From Nelumbo lutea (Eukaryota; Streptophyta; Magnoliopsida; Proteales; Nelumbonaceae), in the NCBI GenBank assembly GCA_022828595.1, contig JAKGHH010000002.1, positions 76,852,383 to 76,916,382 on the forward strand: 64,000 nt of DNA. The letters are read 5' to 3'. The notes under the pieces are model-generated. The model saw only the letters and a program-made list of their open reading frames with translations. It ran no database searches and had not been told where the DNA came from. This document shows, piece after piece, positions 22,491 through 34,171 of this stretch (its first letter is position 1; each line of letters starts with the position of its first letter). A program made the translations under genes and the position numbers.

Positions 22491-23731
22491 TTTTTTTTTA
22501 TCAGTGAATTGTCATATTTATTAAATCAAAGCCAAAGATAGTACAATTTAGGGAGAGGCACGAGATGCTACCTTCCCTTTAAGGAGGGGAGGTGGAAGAA
22601 ACCATCAACCCTTTAGTTAAAGAACAAAACAAAGGAAAAGGAAAAAGAAAATTATAGAGAAACCCAATACAATGATACCCAAGTAGCCCCTTGTTTAGCA
22701 AGATAATCAACCAAGGCATTAGCCGATCTACCCAACCACTGAACTCTAACTGTCATGCCCCTCAATAGCCATTTGACCATTTTTAAGATATCCTTAAAGT
22801 TCCAAGTGACAGTACCCGGGTCAGCCAACCATCCTACTACCACCATGGAGTCTCCTTCAATTATTAAGTTTTGCACTTCAAGTTGATAAGCAATCTGTAC
22901 CCCCTGTGCCGCAGCTAGGAGTTCAGCCCTCACAGAATCTCATATTCCCACCGGTCCCGAAAAAAAGGCAATGATGTTGCTGTTCTCATCTCTCAGTACA
23001 CCACCAATCCCAGACGGTCCTGGGTTACCCTGACTACTTCTGTCAAAGTTCAGCTTAACGAAACCCTCCTTCGGTGGAGACCAAGTTACTTGACCTCTAG
23101 GCTTCCTAGAGGAAGTGAGGGCAACTGTAGACCAATTCCTCATTAAATCCTCAAAGGAATAATCTTCAAAGAGCTTTAAGGATTTCAGCCACAAAATAGT
23201 CCTTGTAACAATACAGTCTTTGACCTCAAGAATGCTTCTTTCCTTCTCCTGAAAAATTCTGGAATTTCTCTCTTCCCAAATAGTCCATAGGAGAGCTGCT
23301 CCTATACACTTCAACATGATTCTCCCTCTTCTTGTGGTCCACACAAAGGTATAAGGGGAAAACAGCAAATTTACCTCAGCTGGCAAGTTCCACCTGTAGT
23401 CAAACAAATCAAATACCCAATTCCAAATGGCTGCAGCAAAAGGACAAGAAAAGAGAATTAAAGAGAGGAACTGGAGCAAAGGGAATTAAAGAGAAGCACA
23501 AGTAAACGACCCTTTTGAAGTCAAAGTCCAAGTCCTCCTATTGGAAATGAGTGGGTCCAGGCAAACTGAATCAAGTAGCAATAAGAGCTCAGAAACTGAT
23601 AAGGATTCCTCATCCCTCAACCCTCTACGGAAGCCAAGGTCCCAATTTATCAACAAAGGGATATACGGGGACAAAAGAAAGGAAGACACTAGTTCTTTTT
23701 TATAAGGGAAATAGAGAAGAGAGAAGGGAAC

Positions 23732-24207
23732 TATTATGGATGCTTTAGTTGGAAAGGAATACAGCCGCAGACAGCAGCAGTAATGGGCGTTAAATTCAGT
23801 GTTCCTATCTTATCTCTTAGCTAGATTCAGTGTTCCTATCTTATCTCTTAGCTAGATTCAGTGTTCCTATTAATTAGGCAGTAGCATTATTATTTCCTAG
23901 GTCTTTTAGAAAGTTTCTTAATGTTTCTTTTTAGAAAGTTTCCTAATGTTTTTAGAAAGTCTCTTAATGTTTTTTAGAAAGTTTCCTTAAGAAGGACTCT
24001 TGTAAATCCTATTTAAGGAGCAAATGTTATTCAATAAATCCATCCAGAATTTCAGTCAAGAAAGAGCAGAGTGTTGGAGATCTCTTTAACAAATCACCAT
24101 AACGGTACTGAAGATAGGTTCCTCGAAAAAAGGGCGAAACAAGGGAAAACAAGAAGTTTTCCCCGTTAACCAACCTGTGACGAGATCCTATTCGCGGGCC
24201 CTGAACA
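23732..24207 (+). repeat. 5' LTR of element D
   Basis: 476 bp. It contains a 31-32 bp tandem repeat (GATTCAGTGTTCCTATCTTA core, two full copies plus part, 23795-23880; fewer in the 3' LTR). A second array of about four TTTAGAAAGT-TTC-TAATGTTT units lies at about 23905-23995. The end region has CGAGATCCTATTCGCGGGCCC. Confidence 0.85.
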
Positions 24208-24230
24208 ATTTGGTATCAGAGCAAGGCGTC

Positions 24231-24890
24231 ATGGGTGACTTTGAGAAACTGAAGACTAGGGTTCATGATCTGGAGCACAAACTAGTGGAAAACAGCAAGG
24301 AGGTGCGCGAGATCAAGGACGACATCCGAGAATTGAGACGCTTGATGGAGTTATATTTTTCCAACAAGGAAAAGAGTTCAGAAGGGGCTGCAACCACAGA
24401 CGGCCGCCGACCAGGCATGGCAGAATCGTCCGGCGAGCAGCAGGTCGTTGCCCAGGGAACCGTGATCGTTCCCAAATACAGTAGGCTGGAATTTCCTTCC
24501 TATAATGGAGCTGGAGATCCTTTGGGATGGCTGTACATATGTGAACAGTTCTTCCGCAACCAACGGACAGAGGACAATGACAAGGTAGGAAGCAGCGTGG
24601 GAAGCAGCCAGCCAAGATCAGAAACCACAGATGAGCAATATTCTAGATCGACATCCAGTGTGGGAAGCAGCGTTGTTGCACCCCCTATTAAGCGCTTGTC
24701 CAGGGCTGAGATGGCGGAACGCAGGGCGAGGGGACAGTGTTTTAATTGTGATGAACTTTACTCAGCAGGGCACAAGTGCAAGAGACTTTTCTGCCTCCTG
24801 GTGGAACAAGAGGAAGATGAGGATGCACCCTCTTCATTGGAACCCGATCCAGGAGGGCAAAATCATTCCACCTATCCTGGATTCCTTTGA
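24231..24890 (+). CDS. gypsy gag-like protein of element D, internally deleted
   Basis: An open 219-codon frame starting MGDFEKLKTR, eight bases after the primer site; an earlier in-frame ATG at 24177 lies inside the LTR and is unlikely. It has a coiled-coil-like N-terminus, then KYSRLEFPSYNGAGDPLGWL, a gypsy gag signature. A serine-rich stretch leads to IKRLSRAEMAERRARG and CFNCDELYSAGHKCKRLFC, the zinc-binding end of Reina/Tekay-type chromovirus gag. The capsid core between DNDKV and the serine-rich part is missing compared with full gags. It is intact over its length, which suggests it is recent or was kept while mobilised. Confidence 0.75.
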   Translation: MGDFEKLKTRVHDLEHKLVENSKEVREIKDDIRELRRLMELYFSNKEKSSEGAATTDGRRPGMAESSGEQQVVAQGTVIVPKYSRLEFPSYNGAGDPLGWLYICEQFFRNQRTEDNDKVGSSVGSSQPRSETTDEQYSRSTSSVGSSVVAPPIKRLSRAEMAERRARGQCFNCDELYSAGHKCKRLFCLLVEQEEDEDAPSSLEPDPGGQNHSTYPGFL

Positions 24891-24957
24891 TTGTGTTTCA
24901 AGACACATATCCCGAATTCGAGCTTGAGGACAAGCTCTTAGTCCAAGAGGGGAGTAA

Positions 24958-25407
24958 TATTGTGGATGCTTTAGTTGGAAAGGAATACAGCCGCAGACGG
25001 CAGCAGTAACGGGCGTTAGACTCAGTGTTCCTATCTTATCTCTTAGCCAGATTCAGTGTTCATTAATTAGGCAGTAGCATTATTATTTCCTAGGTCTTTT
25101 AGAAAGTTTCTTAATGTTTCTTTTTAGAAAGTCTCCTAATGTTTTTAGAAAGTCTCTTAATGTTTTTTAGAAAGTTCTTTTTTAGAAAGTTTCCTTAAGA
25201 AGGACTCTTGTAATTCCTATTTAAGGAGAAGATGTTATTCAATAAATCCATCCAGAATTTCAGTCAAGAAAGAGCAGAGGAGAGTTGGTGATCTCTTTAA
25301 CAAATCACCATAAAGGCGCTAAAGATAGGTTCCTCGAAAAAAGGGAGAAACAATAGTTTTCCCTTTTAACCGACCTGTGACGAGATCCTATTCGCGGGCC
25401 CTTAACA
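24958..25407 (+). repeat. 3' LTR of element D
   Basis: 450 bp, matching 23732-24207 but lacking part of the tandem GATTCAGTG repeat, with small differences in the TTTAGAAAGT array. It ends CTTAACA before GGAAC. Confidence 0.85.
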
Positions 25408-25996
25408 GGAACAGATCCTTAAGGGGAAAATTTCCCACCCAAGTGTCTTCCCAGAAAAGAACTCGAGTCCTAGAGTAAGCATCATACCTTACAAAGCGTA
25501 GGAACTGTGGGAGGATGCCATGAATTGCCTTCCAAGGTGTTGCAAGAGTTGCCTGTCTGAATACCCCTCATCCCAACCATTTCAGGAACAGTCATGGATA
25601 CTTGACACCACTTCATGCCATAACCTCTCCCTCTCTAAAGGCCATCTCCACAACCACTTACCTAGAACAACTACATTCTTAAAAGTAATATTCCCTAATC
25701 CTAATCCTCCTTCCTCCTTACTTCGACTAACTATCCCATCTAATCAAATGATCGTTCTTCTCTTGCCTCGGCTCCCACAAGAAGTCCCTCATCACCTTCT
25801 CTATCCTCTTAGCTTCCCTAGTAGGAATCTTAAAGACAGACAGAAAGTAAACTGGCAAATTAGCAAGTGTGGATTTAATCAAAGTCGCTCTACCCCCCAC
25901 AGAGATATAATTCTTTTTCCAGCTTGCCAACTTCTTTCCAAACTTTCCCACAACAGGGGTCCAAAAGCGGCTTTCCTTTGGGTTATCTCCTAGGGA

Positions 25997-27500
25997 TTCA
26001 TTGTCAGTCTTGTGAGTTCTCAAAGCATTGTAAGAGCATTTATCCTTCAAGTAATAAAAGATAAACTATTCCTTTTAATATTTATTCACTCTGATGTGTG
26101 GGGGCCTTACCATTTACCATGTATGGGTGGGTATAAAAATTTCATCCTGTTTATTGATGATTTTTCATGATATACTTGGATTTACCTTATCCCTCTCGGG
26201 CTTAAGTAGCTAAACTCATGCAACAGCTCTATGAACACATACTCAGTTTAATACCCGCATCAAAATATTTCGACCAGACAATGCTAAGGAATATTATGGG
26301 GAAGACCTTACCTCCTATCTTGAGAAGTTTGAGGTTATTCATCAGAGCTCTTGTGCCCGACTGCCCGCAGTCCACAACAAAATGGAGTAACGGAGAGGAA
26401 AAACAGACACATTATGGAAGTTGCAAGGAGCATTATTTTTTCTACCCATGTTCTTGTTAGGTTTTGGGGTGATGTAGTTTTAACGGCTACCTACCTTATT
26501 AACTGCATGCCTTCTCGAGTCTTGGGGTTAAAATCTCCTTCTGGAGTCCTCTTTCCTAATGTTGAGATTTTCTCCATTCTTCTGAGGGTCATTGGTTGCA
26601 CTTGTTATGTCCACATTCCCAGTTCCAAAAGACACAAGTTTGACCTCAAGGCTTAGAAGTGTATCTTCCTTGGTTATGCCTCCACACATAAAGAGTATTG
26701 TTGTTTTGATCCCATTAGTGGCACCCGGTTTGTTTCCATGGATGTAACCTTTGCAGAGTTAGTTCCTTTCTATAGCTATCCTTCTTAGAGGGAGAAATCT
26801 CTCGAGTCATTTTCTTCATCCCTTCCTTTGTCAACTCCAGTTGAATCTTGTTTCGAGCCCTCCACAATTACCCCCATTCCCGTGGAAGGATCCTCTCATT
26901 TGAAGTCTTCCATTCCTACTCCTCTCCCTCCTCCTGTTAGTCCTCCAGTTGTTTCCACTCATCCTATTCTCTAGAGGTGGTACCGGCAGCAAAGGCTAAG
27001 GCAAACACAGGTTGATCCCACACCTCCAGTTGAATCTCAGGCGCTCCCAATTACTAAAGAGAGGACATGTCCATCACCTCCTTCACTAGCACCCTCGTTT
27101 CCAAACCTTGACCTACCCATTGCTTTGAGAAAAGGTAAGAGGAAATATACAACTCATTGTATTTCCAAACACCTTTCCGAAGTTTGTTGTCCCCATCCTA
27201 CTATGCCTTTCTAGCCTCCATTTTCTCTCAATCCATCCCAAAGTCTCTCTCAAAAGCCTTAGCCACACCAGATTGGAGGGATGCTATGAGTACTGAAATA
27301 GAAGCCCTTCATAAAAACAATATCTGGGATATTGTTGACTTGCCGGTTAGGAAGGAACCTAATGGGTGCAAGTGGGTTCTCGCCATCAAATATCGTGCAG
27401 ATTGGTCAATTGAGAGGTACAAGGCTCAGCTTGTTGCCAAGAGATATACCCAGGTATATGGGTTTTCACTATCAAGTATCGTGCAGATGGGTCTATGAAA
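25997..27500 (+). pseudogene. copia C integrase and start of reverse transcriptase
   Basis: The integrase resumes with CQSCEFSKHCKSIYP, then SDVWGPYHLPCMGGYKNF and a YTWIYLIP-like stretch. In the 26351-26656 frame come SPQQNGVTERKNRHIMEVAR and INCMPSRVLGLKSP. The RT N-terminus follows at 27240-27460 (TPDWRDAMSTEIEALHKN, GCKWVLAIKYRADWSIERYK). At 27459 the sequence steps back to a second, different copy of the segment around IKYRAD and then leaves copia sequence. RT active site, RNase H and 3' LTR are missing. Many stops. Confidence 0.75.
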
Positions 27501-28329
27501 ACTCTTGGACTCCTTTCTTCCCATATTGACCATAAGTATCTTCCCTCTTGCATCTCCACATTGTCTTTCCTCTCTTCTTTTGGAAGTTGAAAAAGGGGGA
27601 ATCAAAGAGGCTTTTCATATAGAAACTAATAAGCATTGAATGAAGAGTAAAGTTATTCCAGTGATTTTTGTATTATGAAATTGATAAGATGGTAAATGGG
27701 CCAAAGAGACACTCAAACAATCCATCCAACACTAAAATCCATATTGCAAGATGCCATCGCAACTGGAAAGGAGTTCCAGTACAACAGCAAGAGTTGAGCA
27801 TTGTTGATGGTGGCATCATTGTCCATTCAGGTGACATCATCAGCTATACAGACAAGGACAAGCTGTATGGAGAAACATTAGATCCTGGAAGATCAGTATT
27901 TTAGAAGTTTCTTGTGCTGGTTTGATGCTCATGTGAAATCATTATAAGATTTTTTTGACATTTTTTGCTACAAAAAATGGAAAAAATCGGAAAATTGCAG
28001 ATCTGACTTATTTGCATTTATGGAAGAATAGGGATGCTTTTACTCGTGAAGTTTTACATATACCTTTTGTGATTGATAAGAACCAGTTTCAAAACTTTCT
28101 GAGGCATTGGGAATATTTTGGATTTTTTGTATGGGCCATATTTGCACCAGGCTCTATGTTTCCTATTTCTGGTGCCTGAACTAGTGCAATCTCCTTGGCA
28201 TTGATGATTAGGATATCAGATCACTAGATCCTTCTTATTTGGGCAGTTTTTTATTGCACTTTGTCTTACAGTTGAGATTTGTTGAGTATTTTTTCCTTTC
28301 CAGAATGATAGTGTGTCCAATCTGAGTAC
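27501..28329. other. PNP1 intron, nothing recognised
   Basis: Two short open stretches (27668-27904 and 27955-28179) show no motif I recognise and have no support as genes. They lie in the intron and could be remnants of an unclassified element. Confidence 0.4.
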
Positions 28330-28970
28330 AATGGACTCCCCAATTGGTGGATCATCAATTTAGGAAAGGCTGTTGATGGTTCCATCCTTCCCATAACTAC
28401 CACTCACCTTGATGGGAATAACTTTTGGAATTGGCACAGTTAATAATATACATTTGAGGCAAAGGGAAACAAGGGTATCCTACAAGAAATAATTCCATAT
28501 CAGATGGAGAAGGTCTTGATGTTGAGAAGTGGGACCAGGAGGATTTAACAGTCATATCTTGATTGCTGAACTCTATGCAACCACAGATCAGTCATTTACT
28601 TGTATTTTTGGAGACTGACATAGATCTAGGATAGGGTAACCAAGAATTACTCTCAGAGACATAACATTACAAGGATCTTATCACGATCTTCAGGTAGGAG
28701 AAATTGTGCATCCTAGCCTACTTTTCTACACTCCAATGAATGTGGGAGAAATTACTACATCATGAGGTCCTTTCCTGGTTTCCTCTTTGAATCATTTGTT
28801 ATCTTTGGAATGTGAGTTGTGTCAAATAATAGAAAGCAAGTGCACAGGATTATGATAATTCTAGATTAATAAGGAAGATCACATAATAACATTGTTTTTC
28901 TGTTTTGTTTAAGTAAATAAAGTATCTGAAAATCCTTTTAAATCATGACAATTTAGCCAAAGAACCGTTT
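28330..28970 (+). pseudogene. copia gag fragment
   Basis: The plus strand reads TTTHLDGNNFWNWHS, FEAKGNKGILQE, then in another frame WDQEDLTVMS-like and LLNSMQPQISHLLVFLETD, and NYSQRHNITRI. This is the central part of a copia gag. It is followed by a loosely integrase-like SLNHLLSLECELCQ. There is no LTR nearby. It lies just downstream of the 264-bp PNPase exon in the direction of transcription. Confidence 0.55.
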
Positions 28971-29007
28971 GCTAAAACACAAGAAGATGAAGATAAGTTA
29001 GCCTTAC

Positions 29008-29271
29008 CAAAGGGAGAGGCTTTCTTGAAACTGGAGTGATGTGAACATCACCTTCATCTACTTCTCCATCCACAACAACAACATCATCCTCCTCATCATC
29101 CTCGTATAAATCTGGTATTGTTTCAGCAGCCACAGAAGGTTCATCCTTGTTGACATACCCTTCTTCTGTAAGAATGGCCAATACTTTTTCTTCTAATGTT
29201 GACAGGGCCTTTCTTCTTGCTATCTTGCTTCTGATTTGTAATAATTTCCCCAATTCATCACCAGCAATTTC
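29008..29271 (-). CDS. PNP1: PNPase internal exon (helical domain and acidic linker)
   Basis: This 88-codon exon begins [17 protein letters not shown] and includes [19 protein letters not shown], the helical RNA-binding region of PNPase. A strongly acidic stretch follows (YEDDEEDD then [15 protein letters not shown]), as is typical of plant plastid PNPases, and the exon ends RKPLPL. The minus-strand acceptor is TTCACAG and the donor is GTAAGG, both phase 0. The open frame runs on 12 codons past the donor (to position 28972), which is intron read-through and should not be annotated as coding. A copia gag scrap lies about 350 bp downstream in the intron. Flanking introns are 14,476 bp on the 5' side and 21,275 bp on the 3' side. 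Confidence 0.94.
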
Positions 29272-30291
29272 CTGTGAAGACAACAGATTCATATGCTACC
29301 AGGAGCAGAGGCAGAAATTTCCTGTAATTATTTTCTAGGGGAAAGAAATGTAATTGCAAGGAAGAAACAATGGAATTTTATTCACAAGATGCAAAAATAT
29401 CTTCAACATTTTGTCATAATAGAATTCATATAAAAGATGGATGAAATATTTTTGCTAGGCAATTTAGTTTATTGATTTAACTTCAATAATCATTAAAATG
29501 TCACATATGTACAATAATCTTTTTGCAAGTTTTGACATTTAAATACAATGCACATGTTAATAAAATTTAACAAAAAGTTATACCATAGAATCTAGAAATG
29601 CTTGTATAGATGGGAAAGAAAAAATAAAATAAAATCAATCTACCTTTGACAACAAACAACCTGTGGAAAAGACATGAGGAAAAAATCTCATAGCATAAAT
29701 CAATCAAAATATATATTAAAAAAATCTAGAACCTAGACAAATGGAACTATAGCTATCACAGGTAGACATATGTAAAAGAAAATGTATATAGAAAATTTTG
29801 TATTAAATGACAATAAGCTTATTTCTTCTAAGACCAGGTTGGAACCATTGCTTCAAAGGAAAAGGGATGGGATTAGACAAGCAGTGTACTCTTTTACCCC
29901 TCTTCTCAACGTAATAAAAAATTTCTCCAGTCTCCACATACTTGCATAGAACAGGCAATCCGGGAATCAGAGATCTTTCCAAGGGATAGTAATGTCCCTT
30001 TTATTGGTCTACAGGTATTTTGCTTTGTAATACAAATAGATTATTATGTTAAAAAACAAAGTTCTCCATATTATTCAGATGGTAAGTAAACCACACAACT
30101 CAACAGAACCAAGAGCAAAGTCAAATTATGAGATAAAGAGGTCAACATAGAGCATCAATATCCATTTATACCCATCCTTTCTTCAGAACACATGCTCTAG
30201 TTAAACCCAAACCTCCACCTTCTTGGTCTACATACCCAATCCCATTCTACCCTTAGATATTTCAATACAATTGTTTCAACACTTTGGCCCT
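29272..30291. other. PNP1 intron, nothing recognised
   Basis: About 1 kb of AT-rich sequence upstream of the PNPase exon 29008-29271 in transcription. It must contain the branch point and the polypyrimidine tract of the TTCACAG acceptor. No transposon motif was seen. Confidence 0.5.
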
Positions 30292-30558
30292 TGAATTTCA
30301 GTGATAAGATGAAAAAAGGAGAAAAAGAGAAGAGAAAAAGGAGAGAAGAGAGAAGAGAATACAAGAACCACGATCTGGTCTAGAGAGAATGAATCCTCTC
30401 CCTAGCCGACCCAATCTTATATAGATATGACAAAAGTACAATGACTGATATACCCCTACTTTAGCGAGGGGACAATAACTTAAAGTAAGACAAAAACTGA
30501 CAAAGCACAACTTAATAAGGGAAAAGACCATACTACCCCTGATTGGTTGACTCTAACA
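30292..30558 (-). repeat. 3' LTR of copia F
   Basis: On the minus strand it starts TGTTAGAGTC directly after the purine tract and ends in a CT-rich leader (CTTCTCTCTTCTC) near 30292. A TATA-like CTATATAAGATTGGG lies at about 30415-30428. The outer border is approximate because no second LTR is left to compare. Confidence 0.65.
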
Positions 30559-32287
30559 CTCCCTCTCAAGCTGAAGAGTATATGTCATATAGTCCCAGCT
30601 TGTTACATATGCAATGCATTCTTCCACAACTCAATCCTTTTGCAAACAAATCTGCCCATTGATTTCCTGAACTCACATGCTCTTTGCTTATCACTCCACT
30701 AAGGATCTTTTCTCTTACAAAATAAAAGTCAACCTCTATGTGTTTCACCCTCTCATGAAAAACTATATTAGTTGAGATGTGGACAGCAGCTTGATCATCA
30801 CAATATAGTTTCATAGGACTATTTATTGAGAGCCCAATCTCTTGTAGGAGGTTTTCAACCACACCAATTCACATGTTGTGTGTGTCATGGCCCTATATTC
30901 AACTTTTGCACTGCTTCTTGCTACAACTGTTTGCTTCTTACTCTTCCATGTAATCAGATTTCCTCCAAGGAACATACAATATCCCGTGGTTGACCTTCTA
31001 TCAGACGACCCAGTGTGCCTTTCAAGTATCGCATAATTCTAAGAAAAATATCCCAAATGAGGAACCCGTGGATTCTGCATAAATTGGATGACCACACTAA
31101 CTACAAAAGAAGATACATAGTCAAGTAATAGCCAAGTAGTTCAGCCCAACCAGACGTCTATACCTTCCAGGATCATAAAACACATCACCTGCATCAATGC
31201 TCAATTTAACATTTGGTTCCAAGGGACTTTCAGTCGGTTTAGCAACTAATAAGCCTGTCTCCTCTAATAGGTCAAGAACATAATTCCTTTGCCACAAATT
31301 TATACCATGCTTTGACCTTGCAACTTCCAGACCCAAGAAGTACTTCAATTTGTGGAGGTCCTTTGTTTGAAAATGATCTTGCAAAAAGGTTTTCAAGCTA
31401 TCAATTCCCAACCTGTCATTGCTTGTTATAACAATGTCATCCACATATACAACAAACAAAATCTTTCCAACATTAGGATCATAGCTAAACACTAAGTGAT
31501 AAACTTGACACTGTTTCATACCAAATTCTTTTACAACTTCACTAAATTTCTCGAACCAAGCTCGAGGAGATTGTTCTAGTCCATAAATTGCCTTCTTGAG
31601 CCTATATACCTTCCTATCCTCCCCCTAAGCAATAAACACATGAGGTTGTTCCATGTAAACTTCTTCGACCAAGTCACCATGTAATAAGGCATTTTCAATG
31701 TCAAGTTGAATCAATGGTCAATCATACATAGTTGATAAAGATATGAGAACATGCACTAAACCAATTTTAGCAACTGAAGAGAGGTTCTCCATGTAGTCCA
31801 CCCCATACAACTGTGAGTATCCCTTAGCAACTAATCAGGCTTTCAATCTTCCCCCTATACCACCGGCTAGATGCTTGACAATATACACGCACTTACAACC
31901 TACAACATGTTCACCAGGAGTAAGAGTGGTGAGTTCCCACATGTGATTGTGTGCAAGAGTAGAGAATTCTTCCTCCATTGCTTGGCGCCACTCTGGTGAG
32001 GTAAGAGCTTCTTGAACATCCTTAGGAATAGATAATGGAAGACAACAGAGAAATAAACTTGCAATGGGAATTAGAAATGTTAGAAACAAAAACAATAATT
32101 GGATATTGGATGAATTGTACAACTACATTTACCTTTACGCAAAGCAATGGGAGTTAGAGGAGGAGCTAGTGTTCGTCTATGAGTATACACTTTCCTGATT
32201 AGTGGCCGCTCAGTATGAATCTGCACTAGAGGAGGTGAAGACTCAGTTGCAACTAGAACAATAGGGATGACATCATCAGCTAGAATC

Positions 32288-32520
32288 AAGGTTTTTAAAA
32301 CCAACCCAGAGAACAAACCGGTTAGGGGTCCAGTTCCCGGGTCGAATGGTCCAACCATTCGAATCGAAAAGTTGGCCCGTTCTACCAAAAATTAAAAAAA
32401 ATAAAATATAAAAAACAATTAAAACCGTTGAATGGTTTGAAAGGTCCAACCACCCGGGTCAGCGGTTTGCTAACCAAATCAACGTTTTTTGGCCAAAATC
32501 CGGTTTTGACAAAAAAACGG
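32288..32520. mobile_element. unclassified short insertion in copia F
   Basis: About 230 bp that interrupts the integrase-RT linker of F. It begins AAGGTTTTTAAAACC, is rich in CCGGGT/ACCCGG and in short inverted motifs (GAATGGTCCAACCATTC), and ends near AAAACGGATTT. The style resembles the widespread GGTTTTTAAAACC-type MITE-like repeats of plants. No clear terminal repeat pair or target duplication could be fixed. Confidence 0.4.
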
Positions 32521-34171
32521 ATTTAAAAGAGGAACAACCATAACTGGTTCTGAAAACCATGACTGGAATTGCAAGAGGAACAACCGGAGGAGAGAAAGAA
32601 ACAACAACACTAATAAAAAAAGGAATTGGCTGAAAGAAAGTAACATTAGGACACACAATTGATCATTGAGTAAGAGGATTATAGCACTTATAACCTTTTT
32701 GGGTCCTAGAATAGCCAAGAAAGACACTTTGTAGCCTGAGCATCCAACTTGTCCAATCTAGGACCTAGTTTCTGAACAAAACATACACAACCAAAGATTC
32801 GAGGAGTTAAAGGGAACAGAGACAAAGTAGGAAGGCATTCGTTTAATGAAAAAACAAGCAGTAAGTACATCACTCCAAAAACATTTGGGTACATTCATAT
32901 GATGCAAAAGGGACCGAGGGCTCAAGTAAATGCTAGTATTTTCTTTCAGCCACTCCATTGTGTTGTGGAGTGTGTAAAAAGTTTGATGGATAATATCATG
33001 ATGCTCCAAATACTACTGAAACAAGTAAGAAAGTACTCTTTGCCATTATCAAAACAAAGAACTTTTATTGGAACACCAAACTAAATCTGAATTTTAGCAT
33101 GGTACTTTTGAAAAAATAGAGAATAATTCACTTCTTTCTTTCATAAGATAATTCCATGATATTCTTGAATAGTCATCGGCAAAAAATTACAAAATACTTG
33201 TACCATTATAGGACACAATTGTATTCGGACCCCAAACATCTGAATAAACTAAAGCAAAAGGACTCATCACATGATTATCGACTCTAGGACTAAAGGAAAC
33301 CTGATGGTGTTCCCCATACTAGCACGACTCACAATGTAGTGATGACACACGACTCAATGATAGAACAAGTAGTTTAAGAGCTTTAAGAGATGGATGACCA
33401 AGCCTACAATCCCACTGGAAGAGGAGTAAGACTAAAGTGCTATTATAGGGCTGCCATCATCAAGACAATACAATCCACCAGTCTCATGCCCTCCACCAAT
33501 CTTCTTCTCCATTTGAGATCCTGAAAAACACAAGATGGGTAAAAACTGATGGAACAATTGAGGGATTTGGTTAACATACTCACAGACATAAGATTAAAAG
33601 GAAACTTAGGCACATATAAAACAAAAGATAAGGATAAAGATGCAGCGTCAACATTACCAACACCACAAATGGGAGAAGTGAAACCATTAGATAAAGTAAC
33701 AGTGTGTGAGGTGGGAAACTAAAAGAGGGAAGAAAACACACCAAGAGTCCCAATCATATGGCCAGAGGCTCCAAAATCAATAATCCAAGGGAGGAGGGTT
33801 AGATGTAAGATAAGCCATTCCTGAGTGAGCAAGAGTAGTTGTGTTTTGTTGGGATCTAACTTGGAGAAACCTCTCATATTCATCATAGGGAAAACTCATC
33901 ATCTCTTTCCCATGAATAGTTGTAGCAAATTTCTGATCAACTTGCTGATTTTCACCCACTTCACCACCACTTGTTACAGCATGATTGGCCCATGAAGAAG
34001 GTGGGCCATGTAAATCATAGCAGAAATTCATTATGTCCCTCCATACCACAATAAGTGCACTACTTGGTATCAGTGCCTTGTCCCCTACCACAGTCTCCCC
34101 CTGAATCTCGGCCACCACAGCTTCCACCACCTTGGCAAAACATGGGACCACCACGGCTGAGTTGAGATTTT

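Larger units (their letters stand above)
23732..25407 (+). mobile_element. small non-autonomous gypsy derivative D
   Basis: 1,676 bp, flanked by a perfect target duplication GGAAC (23727-23731, 25408-25412). LTRs are 23732-24207 and 24958-25407, starting TATTRTGG and ending AACA, so the canonical TG start is changed. The primer site TGGTATCAGAGC is at 24211-24222 and the purine tract CCAAGAGGGGAG at 24943-24954. The interior is only about 750 bp. It keeps a chromovirus-like gag with its zinc-knuckle region and, just before the purine tract, the end of a pol frame (FELEDKLLVQEGSN), so protease, RT and most of integrase were deleted. The youngest layer of a three-deep nest. Confidence 0.88.
22491..25996 (-). 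mobile_element. L1-type LINE E, 5'-truncated, split by element D
   Basis: Inserted in copia C integrase, with a probable short target duplication TTCATT (22487-22492, 25997-26002); removing it restores the integrase reading. On the minus strand it begins inside the RT C-terminus (SLGDNPKESRFW, ASWKKNYISVGGRATLIKS, IEKVMRDFLW). Past element D it continues with zf-RVT sequence (WDLGFRRGLRDEE; FAAAIWNWVFDLF; LLWTIWEERNSRIF) and a C-terminal RNase H. That domain shows LNFDRSSQGNPGPSGIGG, RAELLAA, IEGDSMVVVGWL and ANALVDYLAKQG. The poly-A tail appears as poly-T at 22491-22499. Stops are few. Confidence 0.85.

Noticed and set aside
28972..29007. C-terminal extension of the 29-kb open frame
   Set aside because: The bases after KPLPL are a GTAAGG splice donor and intron; the next PNPase codons are at 7732.
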